Part shown: positions 31,274 to 41,784 of the stretch, in pieces
Layout: every line of letters begins with the position of its first letter
Position numbering within the stretch: the stretch's first letter is position 1
From: Bordetella genomosp. 4
GTDB lineage: Bacteria > Pseudomonadota > Gammaproteobacteria > Burkholderiales > Burkholderiaceae_B
Assembly (NCBI RefSeq): GCF_002261185.1
Contig: NZ_NEVQ01000019.1
Coordinates: forward strand, 1 to 64,000
Direction of reading: 5' to 3'
DNA length: 64,000 nucleotides
Made by a program: the position numbers and the translations under genes
Notes under the pieces: model-generated
The model's input: only the letters and a program-made list of their open reading frames with translations
Database searches by the model: none
Told to the model about the DNA's origin: nothing

Positions 31274-31972
31274 TCAAGCCCTTTCGCCTTTGATGGAAAC
31301 CGGACCCAGCGGATACTTCACGTTGTGCTGGTCCACCCACTCTGTAAAGCCGGCGCGTGCTCCCGGAAAACCGATATAGCTCCAGGCTTGCATGCCATAG
31401 TTGCCGCCATACATGGGATCGGCGAAATAGCCTTCTTTGGTATTGCTCAGCAAAGTGGCAAAGAAGAAGCTGAGCTCGGGCGCCAGCTTTGCTTCGCCTT
31501 TTTGCAACGCGGTGAGCGCCTCGTCCTGCTGTTCGGGCGTCAGGCTCTTGAAATCTTTGCTCCAGCGCGACTCACACCACGCGTTAAACGCGGGGATCGC
31601 CTTACGGTAGAGTTCGGCCGGATTCAGTGGGCTTTGCCAGCCTCGGTCCGGGCTCGCCGTCGGATCGTGCGGCCCTTGCATATACCAATCCTTGGCGCTG
31701 CCATATTCGCCCGCCAATTCGCGATCGATAAACACCGGAACGTGGGCTTCCAGCGCCCCAGGACCGTCGCCTTCCGAGGGGATCAGCCGCGCCGTGGCCG
31801 CGAGCACGAAACTCCACTCTTCGGGTGTGAAATACACAGGCTTGTATTTATCAAGCTGAACAGCGGCTTCTTTGGCATTGGCACGCAATGGCATGGCCAA
31901 GCCTGTGAGCGCCATGCTTGCGCTGGACGCAAGCAGAAAGGTCCTACGACTATGAGGACGCGAGTCAGGCAT
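31274..31972 (-). CDS. Gluconate 2-dehydrogenase subunit 3 family protein (Tat substrate)
   Basis: 232-aa small subunit with a twin-arginine signal (SRRTFLLASS, hydrophobic stretch, then ANA cleavage near residue 33). The mature part begins with the family pattern YFTPEEWSFVLAATARLIPS. In relatives this subunit carries the folded flavoprotein through the Tat system. It is first in the operon, with a GAAGGAATT ribosome-binding site. Confidence 0.9.
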   Translation of the reverse strand: MPDSRPHSRRTFLLASSASMALTGLAMPLRANAKEAAVQLDKYKPVYFTPEEWSFVLAATARLIPSEGDGPGALEAHVPVFIDRELAGEYGSAKDWYMQGPHDPTASPDRGWQSPLNPAELYRKAIPAFNAWCESRWSKDFKSLTPEQQDEALTALQKGEAKLAPELSFFFATLLSNTKEGYFADPMYGGNYGMQAWSYIGFPGARAGFTEWVDQHNVKYPLGPVSIKGERA

Positions 31973-32236
31973 ATCGAATTCCTTCTTCCAGAGACCATCG
32001 TGAAATGGTCCCCCCGTTTAAATCTTTGCTTTTTTGTGTCAGATTACCCACACTGCTCCACAGAGAACGCTTTTGGGCAGACTGCAAAGGAGCGGCCGTA
32101 TTTTAGCGTTACAGGCAGCAGCACCCCGTCCGTGCTCTGAGCAGACGGGGTAATGGGGCTTAAAAACGGTGTGGACAGGTGAAGGGTTCGGCCGAGCTTG
32201 AATACCTTTCGGCCCTTCAGCCAACTCGCAGAAAAA

Positions 32237-33016
32237 CTACTTCCGCCAGGGCTTGCGCAGCATCCAGCGATGGCGCTCATCCAGCACATAGGGCGCCAGA
32301 TAATGCGCCACCATGATGCCAATCGCCGCAGCGGCCGTGACATCCGACAGAAAGTGATCCCGATTGATCACGCGGCTGATCGCCACCAAGGCCGCCAACA
32401 ACAGTGCAGGCGCCCGCCAGCGCGGCGCGATTTCACCGATGGCGGCAGCGACCGCAAACGCCGTCAGCGTATGACTCGACGGAAAAGAACTGTAGTCGTT
32501 GCCCCGCGTAAACGGCTCGACCAAGCCGTGCCACCCGTCTTCGAGCAATACCTCGGGCCGGGTGCGCGCGACCAGTTTTTTTAGAATCAAAGTGATCAAA
32601 CCGCCCACCGCCATCGAGCTGATCACCAGCATGCCATAGCGAGCGAGCCGCTCAAAACCCGTCCGGACCGGGCAAACCCAGCCGCGGCGAATACCGACCA
32701 GCGACACCACGTAGACGAACAGCGCCGCGAACAAATACATCTCGCTATCGCCCAGATACCCGATGTAGTCAAAGATCTCGTTGACCACCGGCGACATATG
32801 CTTTTCGATAGCCAAGGTCAACGGCTGGTCGACCCAGCGGCTCATCAACAACAGCAGCAGAGCAAAACACGCGGTCAACAACACGCCACGAAAAGGTCTG
32901 CGCGGGAAATGTGCCATAGCATGAGAAGTCACATGAGGGGCCGCGACGACCTCGGCCTCGGTCGTCGGAATCGCCTCCACAGGGGAGACAGGAGGCAAAC
33001 CTTGAGTAGATGTCAT
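32237..33016 (-). CDS. PAP2-family membrane phosphatase
   Basis: Integral-membrane acid phosphatase with the three signature motifs KKLVARTRP, PSSHT and SRVINRDHFLSD; the catalytic His residues are in the last two. Hydrophobic helices surround them. Likely substrates are lipid phosphates such as undecaprenyl pyrophosphate or phosphatidate. I chose the ATG at 33016 (259 aa); a GTG at 33046 is also possible. It is monocistronic, and its start region faces the divergent miaB. Confidence 0.88.
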   Translation of the reverse strand: MTSTQGLPPVSPVEAIPTTEAEVVAAPHVTSHAMAHFPRRPFRGVLLTACFALLLLLMSRWVDQPLTLAIEKHMSPVVNEIFDYIGYLGDSEMYLFAALFVYVVSLVGIRRGWVCPVRTGFERLARYGMLVISSMAVGGLITLILKKLVARTRPEVLLEDGWHGLVEPFTRGNDYSSFPSSHTLTAFAVAAAIGEIAPRWRAPALLLAALVAISRVINRDHFLSDVTAAAAIGIMVAHYLAPYVLDERHRWMLRKPWRK

Positions 33017-33185
33017 GGAAATAAGCGTAGATAGCAATACATTCACGCCCCCTCAAGGCGGCGCCGCGCGGCCCACATCGTATACGCCAATTGTCTCCAG
33101 ACCAAGACTGAAATACCCGCACGCGGTAAAATGATTGTTTCTTTTCCTTTCGCCCCCGGGATCTACACCCGTCACGGCGCACATC

Positions 33186-34685
33186 ATGCAAGAAACCACT
33201 CTCAAGCGCGCTGGCGCCCCCGCGCCCGCGGCATCCGGCCCCGCCACCCTGAACTCCCCAGTGTCCGACAGCGGCATCACGGCAACCCCGTCCGGCGTCC
33301 GCAAGCTCTACATCCGCACCTTTGGCTGCCAGATGAACGAGTACGATTCGGACAAAATGGCCGACGTATTGCGTGACGACCAGGGGTTGGAGCTCACCAA
33401 CAACCCCGAAGAAGCCGACGTCATCCTGTTCAACACCTGTTCGGTACGTGAAAAGGCGCAGGAAAAGGTGTTCTCCGATCTGGGCCGCGTGCAGCACCTG
33501 AAAAGAACCAACCCCAATCTGGTGATTGGCGTGGGCGGCTGCGTGGCCAGCCAGGAAGGCGAGGCCATCGTCAAGCGTGCGCCCTATGTCGACGTCGTGT
33601 TCGGCCCGCAGACCTTGCACCGCCTGCCGGAGCTCATCAAGCGCCGCCGCGATTCCGGTGCCTCGCAGGTCGACATCAGCTTTCCCGAGATCGAAAAGTT
33701 CGACGCACTGCCTCCCCCTCGGGTGGACGGCGCCTCGGCCTTCGTTTCCATCATGGAAGGCTGCAGCAAATATTGCAGCTTCTGTGTGGTGCCCTATACG
33801 CGCGGCGTCGAGGTGTCCCGCCCCTTTGACGACGTGCTGATCGAGGTTGCCGACCTGGCCGACCAGGGTGTGAAAGAAGTCACCCTGCTGGGCCAAAACG
33901 TCAACGCCTACCGCGGCCCCATGGGCGATTCGGGCGAAATCGCCGACTTCGCGATGCTGCTGGAATACGTGCACGAAATCCCCGGCATCGAGCGCATCCG
34001 CTACACCACCTCGCACCCCAAGGAAATGACGCAGCGCATGGTCGATGCCTACGCTCGCCTGCCCAAGCTCGTCTCCTTCCTGCACCTGCCCGTGCAAGCC
34101 GGCAGCGACCGCGTGCTGGCTGCCATGAAACGCGGCTATACCGCACTGGAATTCAAATCCGTGGTGCGGCGCCTGCGCGCGGCGCGCCCCGGCTTGACCC
34201 TGTCGTCGGATTTCATCGTGGGTTTTCCCGGCGAAACCGAAGAAGACTTCCAGAAAACGATGAAACTGATCGAGGACGTAGGCTTTGATACCTCGTTCTC
34301 ATTCGTCTATTCGCGCCGCCCTGGCACGCCGGCGGCCGACCTGACCGACGATACACCGCAGGACGTCAAACTGCGCCGTCTGCAACAGCTGCAAGCCCTG
34401 ATCAACAAACAGGCCGCCGCCATCGCTCAATCCATGGTCGGCACCCGCCAGCGCATCCTGGTAGAAAGCCCGTCTCGGCGCGACCCTAACGAGATGATGG
34501 GCCGCACGGAAAACAACCGGATCGTCAATTTCCCCGCACCGGCCCGGCTGATCGGCCAGATGGTGGACGTCATCATCACCGAAGCCTATCCCAACTCCCT
34601 GCGCGCCCGCGTCGCGGATGTCGACGGCCAGGATCACGACGTATCAACGCCTGCCGCGCAACACTCCGCACACAGCCCCGCATAA
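33186..34685 (+). CDS. miaB: tRNA-2-methylthio-N6-dimethylallyladenosine synthase MiaB
   Basis: Radical-SAM enzyme adding a methylthio group to i6A37 of tRNA. The 499-aa protein has an N-terminal UPF0004 domain starting [12 protein letters not shown], the radical-SAM cluster CSKYCSFC (Cys193, 197, 200) and a C-terminal TRAM domain. The first 35 or so residues are a low-complexity extension beyond the E. coli length. It is first of a miaB-phoH-ybeY-corC-lnt run. Confidence 0.97.
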   Translation: MQETTLKRAGAPAPAASGPATLNSPVSDSGITATPSGVRKLYIRTFGCQMNEYDSDKMADVLRDDQGLELTNNPEEADVILFNTCSVREKAQEKVFSDLGRVQHLKRTNPNLVIGVGGCVASQEGEAIVKRAPYVDVVFGPQTLHRLPELIKRRRDSGASQVDISFPEIEKFDALPPPRVDGASAFVSIMEGCSKYCSFCVVPYTRGVEVSRPFDDVLIEVADLADQGVKEVTLLGQNVNAYRGPMGDSGEIADFAMLLEYVHEIPGIERIRYTTSHPKEMTQRMVDAYARLPKLVSFLHLPVQAGSDRVLAAMKRGYTALEFKSVVRRLRAARPGLTLSSDFIVGFPGETEEDFQKTMKLIEDVGFDTSFSFVYSRRPGTPAADLTDDTPQDVKLRRLQQLQALINKQAAAIAQSMVGTRQRILVESPSRRDPNEMMGRTENNRIVNFPAPARLIGQMVDVIITEAYPNSLRARVADVDGQDHDVSTPAAQHSAHSPA

Positions 34686-34693
34686 GGCCACGA

Positions 34694-35716
34694 ATGACAG
34701 CACCACGCAGCCGCTCCCGACGCACCATGCCGACCATCGTCAACCTGGACGGCGACAACACCCATCTGGCCAATCTCTGCGGCCCGCTCGACGAAAATCT
34801 CCGTCAGCTCGCCGATGGCATGGGTGTCACCCTGGCACGCCGCGGCAGCCGCGTCACGCTCGAGGGTGAACGTGCCGAACTAGCCGGCCGCGCCCTGCGA
34901 CGCTTTCACGAACAAGCCGTGCATCGCGCCCTGTCCGTCGACGATATCCAGCTCGGCTTAGTTGAAATGGGCGTAGGCCGCAATGAATCGCAGCCGACAG
35001 ACCCGCGCGGCATCGAGCCGTCCTCGCTGCCTACCGCCAGCGAAGACGGCGGCATTGCCTTGCGGACGCGGCGCAGCGATCTGCGCCCGCGTACCCCTCG
35101 GCAACGTGAATACCTCGAAAACATTCTCAAACACGACATCACGTTCGGAATCGGCCCTGCCGGCACGGGCAAAACGTGGCTGGCCGTTGCCTGCGCCATC
35201 GACGCCATGGAGCGCGATTCGGTGCAACGGCTGGTGCTGACCCGTCCCGCGGTCGAGGCAGGCGAACGCCTGGGCTTTCTGCCCGGCGACCTGGCACAAA
35301 AAGTCGACCCGTACCTGCGTCCGCTCTACGATGCCTTGTACGACCTGATGGGCTTTGACAAAGTCCAGCGCCTGTTCGAAAAACAGACCATCGAAATCGC
35401 TCCGCTGGCCTATATGCGCGGCCGCACCTTGAATCACGCCTTTGTGATTCTGGACGAGGCACAGAACACCACGCCCGAGCAGATGAAAATGTTTCTGACC
35501 CGCATCGGGTTCGGCAGCAAAGCCGTGATTACCGGCGACCCGTCGCAGGTCGACCTGCCGCGTGGCCAGCAAAGCGGCCTCGCGCATGCCGTGCGGGTAC
35601 TGGAAGACGTTCAGGGTATCGCGACCACGCGCTTTACGAGCCGCGACGTGGTTCGCCACCCGCTGGTCGCCCGTATTGTGGACGCCTACGACAAAGCGGC
35701 CGAAGAGGAATCCTGA
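34694..35716 (+). CDS. phoH: PhoH-like ATPase (YbeZ)
   Basis: 340-aa cytosolic ATPase with Walker [10 protein letters not shown] near residue 155 and Walker [10 protein letters not shown], plus an N-terminal KH-like region. YbeZ partners the endoribonuclease YbeY, encoded next, in rRNA maturation. It starts 8 bp after the miaB stop. An alternative ATG 33 bp downstream is possible. Confidence 0.95.
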   Translation: MTAPRSRSRRTMPTIVNLDGDNTHLANLCGPLDENLRQLADGMGVTLARRGSRVTLEGERAELAGRALRRFHEQAVHRALSVDDIQLGLVEMGVGRNESQPTDPRGIEPSSLPTASEDGGIALRTRRSDLRPRTPRQREYLENILKHDITFGIGPAGTGKTWLAVACAIDAMERDSVQRLVLTRPAVEAGERLGFLPGDLAQKVDPYLRPLYDALYDLMGFDKVQRLFEKQTIEIAPLAYMRGRTLNHAFVILDEAQNTTPEQMKMFLTRIGFGSKAVITGDPSQVDLPRGQQSGLAHAVRVLEDVQGIATTRFTSRDVVRHPLVARIVDAYDKAAEEES

Positions 35717-35850
35717 GCGTCCAGCCAGCCTGGCAACGCGTCGGCAAGAACCGGCGCATTAACAGGCCGGCCAACGTATCCGGCCCTTGTGGCCACCCGC
35801 AATAGAACATGAACGCCAACCGGTCCGCGCCTGCCGCTCACCCCACCACC

Positions 35851-36333
35851 ATGAACGCCGAGCTGACTCTGCCCGAACTCTCCCTCTCCGTGCAATACGG
35901 CATCACCGAGCCGCGCCTGCCGCGCTGGCGCCTGCGCCGTTGGGCGCGCCGGGCGCTGGACGGGGCGGCGCGTGACGGCCTGATCGACTGCACCCGGGCA
36001 GAATTCAGCCTGCGCCTGGTAGGCCAGGCAGAGGGCCGCAAGCTCAACCACGCCTATCGCGAACGAGATTACGCCACCAACGTGCTGACCTTCGAATACG
36101 GCACGGACCCGCTCGGCACGGCCCGCGGCGATATCGTCATCTGTGTCCCCGTGCTCGTACGCGAGGCTCGCGAACAGGGCAAAACCCTGCTGGATCATGC
36201 GGCTCACCTGACCATACATGGCGTCCTGCACGCCCTGGGCTACGACCACATCAAGGCTCGCGACGCCCGCCGCATGGAAACCCTCGAAACCGAGATTCTG
36301 GCCGGTATGCGCATTGCCGATCCGTACGCCTGA
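35851..36333 (+). CDS. ybeY: Endoribonuclease YbeY (16S rRNA maturation)
   Basis: Single-strand-specific metallo-endoribonuclease involved in 16S 3-prime processing and ribosome quality control. The zinc-binding HGVLHALGYDH motif is intact, and ATNVLTFEYG matches the family. The ATG at 35851 gives 160 aa, the usual length; an in-frame ATG at 35809 would add 14 residues. It lies between phoH and corC, the conserved order. Confidence 0.95.
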   Translation: MNAELTLPELSLSVQYGITEPRLPRWRLRRWARRALDGAARDGLIDCTRAEFSLRLVGQAEGRKLNHAYRERDYATNVLTFEYGTDPLGTARGDIVICVPVLVREAREQGKTLLDHAAHLTIHGVLHALGYDHIKARDARRMETLETEILAGMRIADPYA

Positions 36334-36482
36334 AGCACGATCCCGGAACCAGGACGAGGCCTCAGGAGGGCTCCCTGCACGCCGCAGACCGTCCTCGTTT
36401 CCCCTAGCCTCCCTGCCTTCGTAACAAATTTGCAGCCGATATTCGGTTATGCTGATCTTTCTATAACTTGTCCGCTAGGACG

Positions 36483-37385
36483 ATGTCCGACCCTTACCCT
36501 ACTACCGAGGCGAACGCCACCCGCGCGCCCAAAACCGCAACGAAATCCCTGCTAGACCGCATCCTGGCCCTCGTCCGGCGCGAGCCCGAGGACCGCGAGG
36601 GCATCAAAGCCGTCCTGGAAGCCGCCCACGATCGAGACCTGCTGGACGTCGAATCGTACGGCATGATCAAAGGCGCTCTGGCCGTATCCGAACGTACCGT
36701 CGCCGACATCATGGTGCCGCGTTCGCGCATGGATTTGCTCGATGTGTCGTTGCCCCTGCCGCAACAGCTGGCATTCATCATCGATGCTGCGCACTCGCGC
36801 TTTCCGGTCTACGAAGACGATCGCGACAATATCATCGGGATTTTGCTGGCCAAAGACCTGCTGCGCGGCATGCTGGACCCGAACATGGAATTGCGTTCGC
36901 TCATCCGTCCGGCCGTCTTTATCCCTGAAGCCAAGCGCCTGAACGTGCTGCTGCGCGAGTTCCGCGCCAGCCACAACCACCTGGCCATCGTCATCGACGA
37001 ACACGGCGGGATCTCGGGCCTGGTCACCATGGAAGACGTCCTCGAACAAATCGTCGGCGACATCGAAGACGAATTCGACGAAGAAGACGAGCAGAGCATT
37101 TTCCCCGAAGGCGAAAATCAGTGGCGCCTGATGGCCACGACGGAAATCAGCCACTTCAACGAAGCCTTTGCCACGGATTTGCCCGACGACGAATACGACA
37201 GCGTAGGCGGATGGCTGGGCGGCCAACTGGGACGCATCCCGCGCCGAGGCGACAGCGCCTCGCACGGCGACATGATGATCGAGGTCATACGGGCCGACGC
37301 GCGCCGTGCGCTATGGCTGCGCGCCAAACGCGTTCCCGGCCCCGATGCGAACAGCACCGCTGACGCGGCCTCACCGGCCCTTTGA
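36483..37385 (+). CDS. corC: CorC/YbeX-type CBS-domain protein
   Basis: 300-aa cytosolic protein with paired CBS domains (starting around [16 protein letters not shown] and [13 protein letters not shown]) and a C-terminal CorC_HlyC domain. No DUF21 membrane domain is present. Relatives are linked to Mg/Co efflux and to ribosome homeostasis. A TTG 15 bp upstream is in frame, but the ATG at 36483 is the better start. It ends 119 bp before lnt, a gap containing a terminator. Confidence 0.93.
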   Translation: MSDPYPTTEANATRAPKTATKSLLDRILALVRREPEDREGIKAVLEAAHDRDLLDVESYGMIKGALAVSERTVADIMVPRSRMDLLDVSLPLPQQLAFIIDAAHSRFPVYEDDRDNIIGILLAKDLLRGMLDPNMELRSLIRPAVFIPEAKRLNVLLREFRASHNHLAIVIDEHGGISGLVTMEDVLEQIVGDIEDEFDEEDEQSIFPEGENQWRLMATTEISHFNEAFATDLPDDEYDSVGGWLGGQLGRIPRRGDSASHGDMMIEVIRADARRALWLRAKRVPGPDANSTADAASPAL

Positions 37386-37438
37386 TTGCCCCTGGGCATG
37401 ATTGGCGCGGGTTGTCACAGGTCTTGATCAGCCCCCGT

Positions 37439-37499
37439 GCAGCCTTGCTGCGGTATCACTTTCCTCCCCGGCGTCAACGCCGGGTTTTTTCGGAGCAAC
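37439..37499 (+). promoter_or_regulatory. lnt leader motif shared with cysG
   Basis: Hairpin GCAGC/GCTGC (37439-37451), then CTTTCCTCCCCG (37459-37470), nine variable bases and a 20-nt block ending CGGAGCAAC (37491-37499). Ungapped from CTTTCC onward, 32 of 41 positions match the cysG leader. The CCTCC part could sequester the GGAG ribosome-binding site. Confidence 0.5.
37467..37490 (+). terminator. Intrinsic terminator directly before the lnt ribosome-binding site
   Basis: CCCGGCG and CGCCGGG form a perfect 7-bp stem with a TCAA tetraloop, followed by six T. The next base begins the CGGAGCAAC ribosome-binding block of lnt. It could be the end of the upstream operon or an attenuator controlling lnt. 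Confidence 0.8.
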
Positions 37500-37504
37500 A
37501 ACCG

Positions 37505-39139
37505 ATGACGTTCGGCCGCGCCCCTCTCTGGGCAACACTGGGCCTGGTGGCCGCAGGCGCTGTACACGCCTTGACCTTTGCGCCAGGCCCCTTGCCCGCA
37601 TGGTCTCTGGCACTGGTACAGATCCTCGCGCTGGCCTGCGCAGCGCACGCCACCTTGCGGGCGGTCACCCTGCGGCAGAGCCTGCTGAGGGGTTGGCTAT
37701 TCAACTTTGCCAGCTACTCGCTGGGGTTGTACTGGATTTTCGTCAGCCTGCATTACTACGGTGGCCTGGCCGCGCCCCTGGCCGTGGCTGGCGTACTGGC
37801 CTTGTCGGCCTTTCTCGCCCTCTTTCCCGCCGCGGCTTGCATGCTGGCGCGATGGCTGTGCCCGCCAGTGGCGCTCGGCGAACCCAATCCCTCCCCCGCT
37901 CGCCGGCTGCTGGTCACGGCTGCGGCCTGGGCCGCGGCGTGGGCCTTGCTGGAATGGATCCGGGCCACTGTCCTGACCGGGTTTCCGTGGCTGAATATCG
38001 GCTACGCGCACGTCGATAGTCCGCTGGCCGGCTGGGCGCCCGTGCTGGGCATCCATGGCATGGCCCTGCTGTCAGCGTTTGCTGCCGCGGCCCTCGCGGG
38101 GCTGTGGCAAGGCCTGCGCTCGGCTCGCGGGAATATCAAAGCCGGCGATGCACGCCGCAATCTGGCCTGCGCGCTGGCGCTCTTGTTAGTCATTGCCGGC
38201 TGGCCGATGAGCGGCGTCAACTGGTCGCAACCCAGCGGAGCGCCACTGCAAGTGCGGCTCATACAAGGCAACGTCGAGCAGTCCCAGAAATTCGACCCTC
38301 AATTGCTGGAACTCGGCATCCGCCGTCACCTCGAACTGGCTGCGCTGCCTGCCCCGCCCGCAGAACTGATCATCCTGCCTGAAACCGTGCTGCCCATTTT
38401 CCAGGACCGCCTGGACCCTGCCGTCTGGGAAGCGTGGCGTACCCTGGCCGCACGCAACTCGGCCACCATCGCCATGGGCGTGCCGCTGCGCACCAAGGGC
38501 ACCGACGGCAACGACAGCTACACCAACAGCGTCATCGGCTTTAACGCCGACACCCCATTGGAACAGCTGCGCCTGGGCACCACAGCACAACGCTATGACA
38601 AGCACCATCTCGTGCCGTGGGGAGAGTACGTCCCCCCCGGGTTCCATTGGTTTGTCGACATGCTCAGCATTCCCCTGGGGGATTTCGATCGCGGCGAACG
38701 TCGGCAAGCGCCATTTCACGTACGCGACCAGCATGTTGCCTTCAACATCTGCTACGAAGACCTGTTCGGCGTCGAACTCCTGCCCGCGCTGCATCCCGGC
38801 GCCAATGGCGAGCCCGGTGCCACCATTCTGGTCAACGTCAGCAATCTGGGCTGGTTCGGTGATACCTGGGCATTGCGTCAACATCTGCAGATCGGCCGCT
38901 TGCGTACCCTGGAAACCGCCCGTCCGATGCTGGCGGCGACCAATACGGGCATCACCGCAGCCATCGACGCGCATGGCGCCGTTGCCGCCCAACTGCCGGC
39001 ACACCAAGCCGGCATCTTGCCCGTCTCCGTTCAAGGTATGACGGGCCTGACGCCCTACGCACGTTTCGGTGACAAGCCCATACTCGTCATCATCGCTCTG
39101 ATCCTCATCGCCGCTGCGGCATTGGGGCGCAGAAAATAA
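37505..39139 (+). CDS. lnt: Apolipoprotein N-acyltransferase
   Basis: Inner-membrane enzyme adding the third acyl chain to lipoproteins. The 544-aa protein has an N-terminal multi-helix bundle and a nitrilase domain with the Glu-Lys-Cys triad: [21 protein letters not shown] and [10 protein letters not shown]. The ATG at 37505 is preferred because it follows a good GGAG and starts the first helix. It is last of the ybeZYX-lnt group, but a terminator intervenes. Confidence 0.96.
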   Translation: MTFGRAPLWATLGLVAAGAVHALTFAPGPLPAWSLALVQILALACAAHATLRAVTLRQSLLRGWLFNFASYSLGLYWIFVSLHYYGGLAAPLAVAGVLALSAFLALFPAAACMLARWLCPPVALGEPNPSPARRLLVTAAAWAAAWALLEWIRATVLTGFPWLNIGYAHVDSPLAGWAPVLGIHGMALLSAFAAAALAGLWQGLRSARGNIKAGDARRNLACALALLLVIAGWPMSGVNWSQPSGAPLQVRLIQGNVEQSQKFDPQLLELGIRRHLELAALPAPPAELIILPETVLPIFQDRLDPAVWEAWRTLAARNSATIAMGVPLRTKGTDGNDSYTNSVIGFNADTPLEQLRLGTTAQRYDKHHLVPWGEYVPPGFHWFVDMLSIPLGDFDRGERRQAPFHVRDQHVAFNICYEDLFGVELLPALHPGANGEPGATILVNVSNLGWFGDTWALRQHLQIGRLRTLETARPMLAATNTGITAAIDAHGAVAAQLPAHQAGILPVSVQGMTGLTPYARFGDKPILVIIALILIAAAALGRRK

Positions 39140-39170
39140 ATGCGGTGCAGAGGGCGGCAAGGCTTGACTG

Positions 39171-39875
39171 CTAGCCGCCCAGATAGGCTTTCCGTATATC
39201 GGGATTGTCCAGCATCTGTTGTGCAGAGCCGTGAAAAACCACGCGGCCGGTCTCCAGCAAATACGACCGGTCGCACAGTTCCAACGCTGCATAGGCATTC
39301 TGCTCCACCATCAACACCGTGGTGCCGCTTTTGCGGATATCCGCAACGAGCTCGAATACCTGTTCGACGAAATTCGGCGCCAGTCCCAGCGACGGCTCGT
39401 CGAACATCACCAATCGTGGCCGCGACATCAACGCACGCGCGATAGCCAGCATTTGCTGCTCACCCCCCGACAAGGTCCCGGCAGGCTGTGCAATCCGCTC
39501 GCGCAATCGCGGAAACTTGTCGAACATCCGTTCGATATCATCACGGATCCGTTGCCGGTCGTTACGCCGATACGCGCCCATTTCCAGGTTCTCGCGTACT
39601 GTCAGCTGTGCAAACACGCGCCGGCCTTCCGGACAATGCGCGATGCCGCGCTCGATAATGCTCTGCGCGCTCGCCTGCGCAATCGGATAGCCATCGAACG
39701 TGATGGATCCCGACACCACGGGCTCCAACCCGCTGATCGCCCGCAAGGTGCTGGACTTTCCCGCGCCATTCGAGCCGATCAAGGTCACGAACTCGCCTTC
39801 CTCCACGCTCAGCGATACGTGGTCCACGGCGCGTGTAGCGCCATAATGCACAACGATGTCATCAACCTTTAGCAC
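39171..39875 (-). CDS. livF: Branched-chain-type ABC transporter ATP-binding protein (LivF)
   Basis: 234-aa ATPase of a HAAT-class importer. Walker A is GSNGAGKSS (about 34-42), the ABC signature is LSGGEQQML (136-144) and Walker B is PRLVMFDEPSLGLAP. It starts with GTG inside the end of livG (14-nt overlap). It is last of the apparent amidohydrolase-to-livF operon. A GGGCGGC/GCCGCCC hairpin spans its end and the gap to lnt. Confidence 0.94.
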   Translation of the reverse strand: MLKVDDIVVHYGATRAVDHVSLSVEEGEFVTLIGSNGAGKSSTLRAISGLEPVVSGSITFDGYPIAQASAQSIIERGIAHCPEGRRVFAQLTVRENLEMGAYRRNDRQRIRDDIERMFDKFPRLRERIAQPAGTLSGGEQQMLAIARALMSRPRLVMFDEPSLGLAPNFVEQVFELVADIRKSGTTVLMVEQNAYAALELCDRSYLLETGRVVFHGSAQQMLDNPDIRKAYLGG

Positions 39876-40722
39876 GTTTCAGCCCCGATCCTAGATAAGC
39901 GCGTATGACTTCGGGATGCTCCTGGATCGCGCGCGGTCCGCCATCGGCGATACGCACTCCCTGGTTCAACACCACGATGTAATCCGAGATCGACATGACC
40001 ATATGCATATCATGCTCGACCAGGAGAATCGTGACGCCGCTGTCGCCGATGCGGCGGATCATGGTCTTGAAGTCTTCCGTTTCCGAGGGATTCAATCCCG
40101 CTGCCGGCTCATCCAGCAGCAGCAGCCGGGGACTCGCCGCCAGGGCAATCCCCACACCCAACAGGCGCTGCTCTCCGTACGACAGAGCCGCGGCGACGTC
40201 TGCCGCACGATGTGTCAGGCCCACGAACGTCAGGATTTCATGCACCCGATCCCGCAACGCGAGTTCCTCGCGCTTGAAAGCCGGCAAGCGCAACAATGAC
40301 GACAACAATCCTGCACGGCCCTGCATGTGCAGCGCCATCAAAATATTGTCCGCCACAGAACATTGTCCGAACACACTGGTGCGTTGAAAACTACGCACCA
40401 GTCCTCGGGCTGCGATCTGATTCGGGCCCATGCCCACAATATCGTCACCAAACAACACGACGCGGCCCGATGTCGGTTTCATGTAACCCGATATCACGTT
40501 GAACGCCGTCGTCTTGCCAGCGCCGTTGGGCCCAATCAGGCTGACGATCTGTCCCGGCATCACATCGAAACTGACGTTGTTCAGTGCCACCAGGCCTGAA
40601 ATGCGCACAGTAATGTCATGCAATGACAAGACCGGACGATCCAGAAGCGACTCCGGCATGCCGGACGCGATGTTATCCATCCGCCTGGCTGGCGCTGCGC
40701 TATGCGACATCACCACACTCAT
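39862..40722 (-). CDS. livG: Branched-chain-type ABC transporter ATP-binding protein (LivG)
   Basis: 286-aa ATPase with Walker A GPNGAGKTT, signature LSYGEQRLL and Walker B PRLLLLDEPAAGLNP, typical of LivG. The ATG at 40722 overlaps the livM stop as ATGA, which fixes the start. The first 35 residues are a non-conserved extension. It pairs with LivF to energise the importer. The substrate is not branched-chain amino acids by necessity. Confidence 0.94.
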   Translation of the reverse strand: MSVVMSHSAAPARRMDNIASGMPESLLDRPVLSLHDITVRISGLVALNNVSFDVMPGQIVSLIGPNGAGKTTAFNVISGYMKPTSGRVVLFGDDIVGMGPNQIAARGLVRSFQRTSVFGQCSVADNILMALHMQGRAGLLSSLLRLPAFKREELALRDRVHEILTFVGLTHRAADVAAALSYGEQRLLGVGIALAASPRLLLLDEPAAGLNPSETEDFKTMIRRIGDSGVTILLVEHDMHMVMSISDYIVVLNQGVRIADGGPRAIQEHPEVIRAYLGSGLKRAKG

Positions 40723-41783
40723 GCTCGTCCTCCTTCTGAAACAGCGGTTCGCACGGCGATCGCAGGCTTTACATCGACCACCGCCTCTGCCCTGCCACGG
40801 CTTTTGAACCATTGCACAACGCGAGCACCGGCAGGCACAATGCCTTTAGGCAAGAACAACAGAATCAGAATCATCAACGCGCCGTACAACATCCATTGGA
40901 CTTCTGGCGGCACCACACCGCGCAGGACCTCGGGCATCAGACCGAAGATCACTCCTCCTACGACCGGGCCGGCCAGAGTTCCTTTACCGCCAGCCACCAC
41001 CATGATGACCATGGTGATCGTATAGACGAACAAGAACACATCGGGATCGATAATGCGCACCGTATGCGCGTACAGTCCGCCCGCTGCGCCGGCAATAGCC
41101 GCTGACAACACCGACGCGATCACGAGGTATCGCGTCACGGGAATGCCGATGGATTTAGCCAGCGTTTCGTTCTCGCGCAATGCCATCACTGCCCGCCCCG
41201 CGCGGCTGTGCACCAGCCGTGCCACCAGCACGTACGCCACCACACCGGCGCCAAGCACCAGCCAATACGTCGCCGCCTTGCTGACCAGCTCAATCACGCC
41301 CTGCCCCGGTAGCCAGAATGTCAGCGCGGGAATGGCGGTCAACGCCATGGGCCCCTCGGTCAAGTCCACCCAGTTCAACGCCACCATGCGCATCACCTGG
41401 GCAAAACTGATCGTGACAATCACGAAATATGCGCCACGTACGCGAAAAGCCAGCTTGCCCACGAGCCATCCAGCCAGGCCGGCAACCACAATGCCCATCG
41501 CAAAGGCAAGCCATACGGGTTTAGGATCAACCACCACGGGGCCCCACCCCAGGTCCACATCGAAACCCAAAGACAGCAACGCGCTGGTATAGGCGCCTAT
41601 GCCGAAAAACGCGGCATGTCCCAGGCTGAGCTGGCCCGTGAAACCCAGCAGCAGATTCAGGCTGATGGCCGCCACAATCATGATGCCCGCCGCCGAGACG
41701 ACCGACAACATATACGGGTCGGACCACACCAGAGGCAGCAGCGCGAGCGCCGCTACACAAATCAGAAACACGATACGCTTCAC
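40719..41783 (-). CDS. livM: Branched-chain-type ABC transporter permease (LivM)
   Basis: About 354-aa polytopic membrane protein with the motif GLSGQ-like LLGFTGQLSLGHAAFFGIGA and further helices. The GTG at 41783, with GGAAAGGGTGG upstream, is taken as the start; an in-frame TTG at 41810 lies inside livH. It follows livH with essentially no gap, and its stop overlaps livG. Confidence 0.92.
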   Translation of the reverse strand: MKRIVFLICVAALALLPLVWSDPYMLSVVSAAGIMIVAAISLNLLLGFTGQLSLGHAAFFGIGAYTSALLSLGFDVDLGWGPVVVDPKPVWLAFAMGIVVAGLAGWLVGKLAFRVRGAYFVIVTISFAQVMRMVALNWVDLTEGPMALTAIPALTFWLPGQGVIELVSKAATYWLVLGAGVVAYVLVARLVHSRAGRAVMALRENETLAKSIGIPVTRYLVIASVLSAAIAGAAGGLYAHTVRIIDPDVFLFVYTITMVIMVVAGGKGTLAGPVVGGVIFGLMPEVLRGVVPPEVQWMLYGALMILILLFLPKGIVPAGARVVQWFKSRGRAEAVVDVKPAIAVRTAVSEGGRA

Positions 41784-41784
41784 G

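Noticed and set aside
29471-32140. Very long plus-strand open frame antisense to the dehydrogenase trio
   Set aside because: It spans three genes with clear motifs on the other strand; its His/Arg/Val-rich translation matches no family. It is a GC-bias shadow.
39152-39180. GGGCGGC/GCCGCCC hairpin between lnt and livF as a terminator
   Set aside because: No T run, and it overlaps the livF stop region; a pause site is possible, but the call is not supported.
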